DNA from: Halobacteria archaeon AArc-dxtr1
GTDB taxonomy: Archaea; Halobacteriota; Halobacteria; Halobacteriales; Natrialbaceae
Direction: 5' to 3'
Assembly: GCA_025517425.1 (NCBI GenBank)
Contig: JAOPJY010000001.1
Location: 372,001 to 436,000 of the forward strand
DNA: 64,000 nt
The notes beneath the pieces are model-generated. The model was not told the DNA's origin and searched no databases. It was given only the letters and a program-made list of their open reading frames with translations. Each line of letters begins with the position of its first letter. The stretch's first letter is position 1. This document shows, in pieces, positions 59,321-64,000 of the stretch. A program made the translations under genes and the position numbers.

Positions 59321-60166
59321 TCACCGTCCGAGTCGGCCGCTGACCGCCAGCCAGTCGCGACCGAAGCTCGCGAGCAGCGGTGCCAACGCCAGGGTCGTCA
59401 CCAGCCGCGACGCTCCCGTTCCAAGAAGCGGGGAAAGCGCCAGAAAGATCGCCACCAGCTGGCAGACGCCGACGACCCGCCGCAGCTGGCTGGGCGGCAG
59501 CGGGTAAACGGGTCGGTCTCGGAACTCGCGGTAGCGAATGCCACCGACGAACGCGTACCGTGCAGCGCCGGCGGCGAGGTAGACGACGGGGGCGAACCCG
59601 ACGCTTACCGCGACGACGGCGCCGACGAGGACGGTGAGTGAGTCTCCGCTCGCATCGAGCTTCTCGCCGAGGACGGTGGTCGTTCCCGTCGCCCGAGCGA
59701 GGGCTCCGTCGACGCCGTCGAGCGCCGCGGCGACGCCGAACAGCATCGCCGGAAGCCACGCGGTTGTTCCTTCGGGGTAGGCGACGAGCGCGAACCCGCC
59801 TACCCCCGCGACGAGCCCGACACGTCCCAGCGTCAGGATCGTGGCCGTCGTAAGCGGTGTCGGCGGGCTATCCTTGGTAGCCCGGCTTTCGGCGTCCGCG
59901 TTTCCGCCGCGGATGCGGGTGATGGTCCACGCGGTCGCCCCGAACGCGGCGATCGCGGTGGCTGTGACACCGGCGAGATACGGCGGGCCGATGGCGGCCG
60001 GGTGGCTCAGTCGCGTCGCGACGAGCGCAATGGCGGCGCCGAGTGCGATTGCGCCCGCGGCGCCAGCGAGCTGGGTTCGGGAGGCACGAAGCAGCCGAAT
60101 CGTTCCCAGCTGTCGGGCGTCCCGTTCGACGGCGGTCACGGGGCTGTCTTCGGGATCCCGGCTCAC
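59321..60166 (-). CDS. CDP-alcohol phosphatidyltransferase family protein
   Basis: A 281-residue membrane enzyme with about seven hydrophobic helices. The full active-site motif D-x2-D-G-x2-A-R-x8-G-x3-D-x3-D is visible in 'LDGVDGALARATGTTTVLGE' and the next residues 'KLDASGD'. The family transfers a phospho-alcohol from CDP-alcohol to an acceptor in lipid or small-molecule synthesis. GTG 60164-60166 overlaps the stop of the upstream membrane gene as GTGA. About 100 bases separate it from the MDR gene; it may supply a phosphodiester group to the same product, but this is inference. Confidence 0.88.
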   Translation of the reverse strand: MSRDPEDSPVTAVERDARQLGTIRLLRASRTQLAGAAGAIALGAAIALVATRLSHPAAIGPPYLAGVTATAIAAFGATAWTITRIRGGNADAESRATKDSPPTPLTTATILTLGRVGLVAGVGGFALVAYPEGTTAWLPAMLFGVAAALDGVDGALARATGTTTVLGEKLDASGDSLTVLVGAVVAVSVGFAPVVYLAAGAARYAFVGGIRYREFRDRPVYPLPPSQLRRVVGVCQLVAIFLALSPLLGTGASRLVTTLALAPLLASFGRDWLAVSGRLGR

Positions 60167-60537
60167 ACCGTCTCACGGCGGTACAGCACCACCAGGATGG
60201 CGAGTAACAACAGCTGGGCGACCTTATCGACCACCTCGATCGTCGAGATCGCTCCGAGCGCGGTCGGCTCGTTGACGGCGTACCAGCCGACGAGCTGGAC
60301 GCCGACGAACGGGATCCCGACCAGATACAGCAGGCGACGGCGGTAGTTCACCAGCAACAGGACGATCGCGCCGAGAAAGCCGCCGGTCGCGAGCAAAAAG
60401 AGGACGCCCATCCAGTGGGGGAGAAAGCCGATTCCGAGGACGAGGTGAACGGCGGCGCTCACCAGCGCGAGGACGACCCCGACCCAGTGAAGCGGTCCCA
60501 GTGACGCGAGGTCGATTCCGGGTCGATTCGTCGCCAT
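60163..60537 (-). CDS. Four-helix membrane protein (DUF7475-like)
   Basis: A 124-residue protein with four hydrophobic helices ('LHWVGVVLALVSAAVHLVLG', 'MGVLFLLATGGFLGAIVLLL', 'LYLVGIPFVGVQLVGWYAV', 'VAQLLLLAILVVLYRRE'). It resembles a haloarchaeal membrane family of unknown function. ATG 60535-60537 is the start. Its stop overlaps the CDP-alcohol transferase start, so the two are coupled and probably act together in the membrane. Confidence 0.75.
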   Translation of the reverse strand: MATNRPGIDLASLGPLHWVGVVLALVSAAVHLVLGIGFLPHWMGVLFLLATGGFLGAIVLLLVNYRRRLLYLVGIPFVGVQLVGWYAVNEPTALGAISTIEVVDKVAQLLLLAILVVLYRRETV

Positions 60538-60633
60538 ACTCCCACCAATTTCGCCGAGCGAGTTAGCCGTTCCCCCGCGTTCGACGGATTCGGGGCCCGT
60601 CTCGACCGTCCACCGGAATCTCGGTTCGACGGG

Positions 60634-60639
60634 TTTAAG
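60634..60639 (+). promoter_or_regulatory. TATA-like box of the L1-L10-L12 operon
   Basis: TTTAAG lies 88-93 bases before the L1 start. This places the transcript start near 60660 and leaves a leader of about 65 nt, unlike the leaderless genes elsewhere in the window. Confidence 0.5.
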
Positions 60640-60659
60640 TCCGCGATGACACTCGTTTC

Positions 60660-60726
60660 AATGGAGACAGGCTTCGCCTGTTTCACTGACCCGTAGGAGC
60701 ATCCCTGCGTACTACGGAGGTGAACG
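60660..60726 (+). promoter_or_regulatory. 5' leader of L1 mRNA with hairpin, probable L1 autoregulation site
   Basis: The leader contains a perfect hairpin at 60667-60681 (ACAGGC, loop TTC, GCCTGT). Further down is a strong Shine-Dalgarno GGAGGTGA, with spacing of about four bases to ATG 60727. Archaeal L1 is known to repress its own translation by binding an mRNA site that imitates its 23S rRNA site, and the haloarchaeal leader has been described as such. The exact L1-binding nucleotides were not modelled here. Confidence 0.55.
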
Positions 60727-61359
60727 ATGGCAGATTCGGATATTGAAACCGCAGTGGCTCGCGCACTCGAGGAGTCGCCCGATCGGAACTTCACCGAGAC
60801 GGTAGACCTCGCGATCAACTTGCGCGACCTTGATTTGAACGAACCGTCGAACCGTGTAGATGAATCCATCGTCCTGCCGTCCGGAACCGGCCAGGAGACG
60901 ATCATCGTGGTCATCGCCGAAGGCGAGACCGCGGTCCGCGCCGAGGAGGCTGCAGACGACGTCCTCTCCGGCGACGACGTGGCCGATCTGGACGACGACG
61001 ACGCCAAGGATATGGCAGACGAGACGGACTTCTTCATCGCCGAGGAGGCGATGATGCAAGACATCGCCCGACACCTGGGTACGATCCTGGGTCCTCGAGG
61101 GAAGATGCCCGATCCGCTCGCGCCCGACGACGACGTCGTCGAGACCGTCAACCGGCTCAAGAACACCGTGCAGCTGCGCTCTGGCGACCGGCGAACGTTC
61201 CACACGCTCGTCGGCGCCGAGGACATGTCCGCAGAGGACATCTCGAGTAACATCGACGTGATCCTCCGCCGCCTGCACGCCGACTTAGAAAAGGGTCCAC
61301 AGAACATCGACGGCGTCTACGTCAAGACGACGATGGGGCCGTCCGTGGAGGTGGCCTAA
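60727..61359 (+). CDS. rpl1: 50S ribosomal protein L1 (uL1)
   Basis: A 210-residue L1. It has '[20 protein letters not shown]', '[20 protein letters not shown]', '[20 protein letters not shown]' (the conserved LGxxGxMP signature) and '[20 protein letters not shown]'. It forms the mobile stalk near the E site and represses its own operon in archaea. ATG 60727 has a clear Shine-Dalgarno. The stop is one base before the L10 start. Confidence 0.96.
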   Translation: MADSDIETAVARALEESPDRNFTETVDLAINLRDLDLNEPSNRVDESIVLPSGTGQETIIVVIAEGETAVRAEEAADDVLSGDDVADLDDDDAKDMADETDFFIAEEAMMQDIARHLGTILGPRGKMPDPLAPDDDVVETVNRLKNTVQLRSGDRRTFHTLVGAEDMSAEDISSNIDVILRRLHADLEKGPQNIDGVYVKTTMGPSVEVA

Positions 61360-61360
61360 C

Positions 61361-62404
61361 ATGAGCGCCGGAGCCGAACGAAAGACCGAGAACCTCCCCG
61401 AGTGGAAACGCGAGGAGGTCGACGAACTCGCGACGCTCATCGACGAGTACGAGAGCGTCGGCGTCGTCGGCATCGCCGGCATTCCGTCGAAGCAGCTCCA
61501 GGACATGCGCCGTGGCCTCCACGGAACCGCGGTCCTGCGCGTGAGCCGCAACACGCTCCAGACGCGTGCGTTGGACGACGCCGGACTCGACGATCTCGTC
61601 GAACACGTCGAGGGACAGGTCGGACTCATCGCGACGAACGACAATCCCTTCGCGCTCTACAAGGAACTCGAAGCCTCGAAGACGCCCGCCCCGATCAACG
61701 AGGGCGAGGTCGCCCCGAACGATATCGTCATTCCCGAGGGCGACACCGGCGTCGACCCGGGTCCGTTCGTCGGCGAACTCCAGCAGATCGGCGCGAACGC
61801 ACGCATCGAGGACGGCTCGATTCAAGTCATGGAAGACTCGACGGTTCTGGATGCCGGCGAGGAGGTCTCCGCTGACCTCTCGAACGTCCTGAACGAGCTC
61901 GGCATCGAGCCCAAGGAGGTCGGACTCGACCTTCGGGCTGTCGTCGCCGAGGGCGTCCTCTTCGACCCCGAGGATCTCGACATCGATGTCGATGCCTACC
62001 GCAGCGACGTCCAGGCGGCCGCCGCCGGCGCCCGAAACCTCTCGATCAACGCGAGCTACCCGACCGCAAGCACGGCGCCGACGCTCATCGCGAAGGCGAC
62101 CGGCGAGGCAAAGAGCCTCGGTCTACACGCCGCGATCGAGGACGAAGCGCTCATGCCCGACCTCGTCAGCAAGGCCGACGCGCAGCTTCGCGCGCTCGCG
62201 GCCCAGATCGACGACGAGGAGGCACTCCCCGAGGAGCTCCAGGGTGTCGAGGCCCCGGCCGCGCCCGCGGCCACTGAGGAAGCCGACGAAGACGAATCGA
62301 CAGACGACCAGCCCGACGACGACGCTGAGGCAGATGCCGACGCCGACGATGACGACGAAGACGACGGCGACGGCGCGGAAGGTCTCGGCGCGATGTTCGG
62401 ATAA
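61361..62404 (+). CDS. rpl10: 50S ribosomal protein L10 (uL10/P0)
   Basis: A 347-residue archaeal P0-type protein anchoring the L12 stalk. It has the N-terminal rRNA-binding part ('[20 protein letters not shown]', '[20 protein letters not shown]'), the archaeal/eukaryal insert ('[20 protein letters not shown]'), helices that bind L12 dimers, and an Asp/Glu tail ending '[10 protein letters not shown]', the same ending type as P1. It starts one base after L1, and L12 follows after 21 bases. Confidence 0.96.
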   Translation: MSAGAERKTENLPEWKREEVDELATLIDEYESVGVVGIAGIPSKQLQDMRRGLHGTAVLRVSRNTLQTRALDDAGLDDLVEHVEGQVGLIATNDNPFALYKELEASKTPAPINEGEVAPNDIVIPEGDTGVDPGPFVGELQQIGANARIEDGSIQVMEDSTVLDAGEEVSADLSNVLNELGIEPKEVGLDLRAVVAEGVLFDPEDLDIDVDAYRSDVQAAAAGARNLSINASYPTASTAPTLIAKATGEAKSLGLHAAIEDEALMPDLVSKADAQLRALAAQIDDEEALPEELQGVEAPAAPAATEEADEDESTDDQPDDDAEADADADDDDEDDGDGAEGLGAMFG

Positions 62405-62425
62405 CGACACTACACACAGATTACA

Positions 62426-62764
62426 ATGGAATACGTTTACGCTGCACTCATCCTGAACGAATCGGACGCAGAGATCACCGAAGAGAACGTCACCGACGTG
62501 CTCGACGCCGCCGGCGTCGACGTCGAGGAGTCCCGTGTCAAGGCGCTCGTCGCCGCGCTCGAGGACGTCGACATCGAGGAGGCCGTCGAGGAGGCCGCCG
62601 CCGTCCCCGCTGCCGGTGGAGCCGGTGGCTCGGCTGGCGCCGCCGACGCCGACGAGGGCGGTGACGACGAGGAGGCCGACGAGGCCGACGCCGCAGAGGA
62701 AGACGACGACGATGACGAAGAGGAAGAGGCCAGCGGCGAGGGTCTCGGCGAACTCTTCGGCTAA
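62426..62764 (+). CDS. rpl12: 50S ribosomal protein P1 (archaeal L12)
   Basis: A 112-residue acidic stalk protein. The N-terminal dimerisation part is '[20 protein letters not shown]' and '[20 protein letters not shown]'; an Ala/Gly hinge follows; the tail is Asp/Glu-rich and ends 'GEGLGELFG', the conserved factor-binding end shared with L10. It is the third gene of the L1-L10-L12 operon. Confidence 0.96.
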   Translation: MEYVYAALILNESDAEITEENVTDVLDAAGVDVEESRVKALVAALEDVDIEEAVEEAAAVPAAGGAGGSAGAADADEGGDDEEADEADAAEEDDDDDEEEEASGEGLGELFG

Positions 62765-62794
62765 CTCGGCAACCACGCGGTAACCGACACGCGA

Positions 62795-62800
62795 TTTTTT
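62795..62800 (+). terminator. Oligo-T terminator of the L1-L10-L12 operon
   Basis: A run of six T lies about 30 bases after the L12 stop, in GC-rich surroundings and before the next promoter. This is a typical archaeal termination signal. Confidence 0.5.
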
Positions 62801-62858
62801 GGCCACTGACCGTCGAGCCGTGGCGCTGCCGTCCCCGTCTCACTCCCGACGAGCACGA

Positions 62859-62867
62859 GTTTAAAAG
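62859..62867 (+). promoter_or_regulatory. TATA-like box of the TctA-like gene
   Basis: GTTTAAAAG is centred about 28 bases upstream of ATG 62892, indicating a leaderless transcript separate from the ribosomal operon. Confidence 0.55.
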
Positions 62868-62891
62868 CGAGAGCGCGGCCAGAGACTCGCG

Positions 62892-64000
62892 ATGGCCGTC
62901 CCTTCGTTCGAACTCGTGTCGGACCCGGTGCTCGTCGTCGAGCTCTGTCTATGGGTGCTCGCCGGGGCGGCGCTTGGCTCCTGTAGCGGCCTCGTTCCGG
63001 GGCTGCACGCGAACAACTTCGCGCTGTTGCTCGCCGGAATCGCGCCCTCGCTGCCGGGCGAGCCGCTGTTCGTCGGCGCGGCCATGCTCGCGGCGGGGGT
63101 CGTCCACACGTTCGTCAACGCCGTCCCGGCGATGGCACTGGGCGTTCCGGACGCGGAGATGGCCGTCACCGCCTTGCCGGGCCACCGACTGGTCCAGCAG
63201 GGACGGGGCTACGAGGCGATCCGGCTCTCGGCGCTGGGGAGCCTGCTTGCGGTCGTCGCCGCGATCCCCCTCGCGATTCCGATCACCTGGTCTGTGCTGG
63301 CGGTGTATCCGACGGTCCGAGCGAACCTCCCGCTCGTACTGGCGGTGGTCGTCGTCGCCCTCGTTGCCTCCGAATTTACCTGGCGCCGGCGCGTCGGCGC
63401 GGCGATATCGTTTGCTCTGGCTGGCGCACTCGGTCTCGCGACACTCGATCTCTCTCCGGAGTCGCCGCTCTCGGCCGGCGGGATGCTCGCGCCGCTCTTT
63501 GCGGGCCTGTTCGGTGCGCCGGTCCTCATCGACGCGATCCGGGGCGGCGGCGTTCCCCCACAGTCGGACGCCCACATTCGGCTCTCGAAACCGCTGCTCC
63601 TCGCGACGGCGCTGGCCGGCGCGCTTGCCGGCGCAGTCGTCGGCTACCTGCCGGGGATTTCGGCGGCAATCGCAGCCGTCGCCGTGCTGGTCTTCGTGCC
63701 CGGAAACGCGGGCGATCGGGGCTACATCGTCGCGACCAGCGGCGTCGATACGTCGAACACGATCTTCGCGCTGGTCGCGCTGGCGGCGATCGGCCAGCCC
63801 AGAAGCGGCGTAATGGTCGCATTCGAGAACGCAAACGCCCCGCTCGAGTTACCGATACTGCTCGCGAGCGTGCTCGTCGCTGGTGCGATCGGCTTCGTAC
63901 TGGTGCTGGTCATCGGCGACGTCTATCTCGAACTGGTCGGACGGGTCGCCTACTGGAAGATCTCGGCTGCGGTGCTGTCGCTCTTGCTCGTCCTCTCCTA
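62892..64000 (+). CDS. TctA-like (DUF112/COG1784) membrane protein, 3' end outside window
   Basis: The frame is open from ATG 62892 to the window end (369 complete codons). It encodes a very hydrophobic protein with about ten helices. The start 'LAGAALGSCSGLVPGLHANN' carries the Gly-rich 'GxxPGLH' signature of tripartite tricarboxylate transporter large subunits. A second copy-like segment is 'GALAGAVVGYLPGISAAIAA', as expected from the family's internal repeat. Archaeal members occur without the TctB/TctC partners, so the substrate and mechanism are unknown. A TATA-like box precedes it. Confidence 0.8.
   Translation, partial: MAVPSFELVSDPVLVVELCLWVLAGAALGSCSGLVPGLHANNFALLLAGIAPSLPGEPLFVGAAMLAAGVVHTFVNAVPAMALGVPDAEMAVTALPGHRLVQQGRGYEAIRLSALGSLLAVVAAIPLAIPITWSVLAVYPTVRANLPLVLAVVVVALVASEFTWRRRVGAAISFALAGALGLATLDLSPESPLSAGGMLAPLFAGLFGAPVLIDAIRGGGVPPQSDAHIRLSKPLLLATALAGALAGAVVGYLPGISAAIAAVAVLVFVPGNAGDRGYIVATSGVDTSNTIFALVALAAIGQPRSGVMVAFENANAPLELPILLASVLVAGAIGFVLVLVIGDVYLELVGRVAYWKISAAVLSLLLVLS

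Overview
The window is chromosomal DNA from a halophilic archaeon (class Halobacteria). The evidence is consistent across the window: GC-rich genes with very acidic, Asp/Glu-rich products, many leaderless genes with a TATA-like box about 27 nt upstream of the start, Tat-type lipoprotein signals (RR motif plus lipobox Cys), small CxxC zinc proteins, and archaeal families such as TrmB and Bat-type regulators, DUF2150, HEWD, DpsA, uL1/uL10/P1 ribosomal proteins and ADP-forming acyl-CoA synthetase. No rRNA, CRISPR array, insertion sequence or intact prophage was seen.

Layout. 1-360 is the 3' end of gatA. 361-2950 is a noticeably AT-richer stretch with an AI-2E-family permease and a small membrane protein carrying a C2H2 finger. 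3.0-13.6 kb is a menaquinone locus on the minus strand (menF-menD, then menB, menA-menC-menE, an NRDE protein and a winged-helix regulator). It is interrupted by a plus-strand TrmB-like regulator and a tiny zinc ribbon. 13.9-22.6 kb holds small membrane and RHH proteins, hisF, tRNA-Val, HMG-CoA synthase, DUF2150, a TatD-like hydrolase, a NYN-domain protein, a Gfo/Idh/MocA oxidoreductase and a PIG-L deacetylase. 22.7-26.3 kb has a blue-copper lipoprotein divergent from a Bat-type regulator, and a PRC-barrel-like protein with a long Asp-rich octapeptide repeat. 26.3-36.2 kb has pyrBI, a hydroxyacid dehydrogenase, a membrane-associated metallophosphoesterase, tRNA-Lys, an RCK-DHH protein, a DRTGG phosphotransacetylase-like protein and an ADP-forming acyl-CoA synthetase.

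36.3-40.8 kb is a zinc-type ABC importer (znuA-znuC-znuB) with an upstream His-rich lipoprotein. The ZnuA-like protein carries an inserted domain that is also present twice in the lipoprotein. 40.9-45.3 kb is a glycolysis/gluconeogenesis cluster (gap, pgk and a GAPN-like aldehyde dehydrogenase). Next come dpsA, a small gene with a DtxR-type palindrome in front of it, a decayed macro-domain pseudogene, an SDR enzyme, purM, an S2P protease, a TraB protein, a HAD phosphatase, MOSC, HEWD and CutA proteins.

The ribosomal stalk genes are split: L11 lies at 54.6 kb and L1-L10-L12 at 60.7-62.8 kb. Between them, on the opposite strand, is a compact block: DUF7475-like membrane protein, CDP-alcohol phosphotransferase, MDR dehydrogenase, PTPS-type pterin enzyme with Glu in place of the catalytic Cys, GT4 glycosyltransferase, SAM methyltransferase and CBS protein. 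This block looks like an uncharacterised pathway for a modified pterin. The window ends inside a TctA-like membrane protein.

The strongest candidates for undescribed biology are the metal-binding domain shared by the ZnuA-like protein and its neighbouring lipoprotein, and the PTPS/glycosyltransferase/methyltransferase operon. Secondary points are the MenE with Thr in place of the ANL catalytic lysine, the Asp-rich repeat protein and the deleted macro-domain gene.
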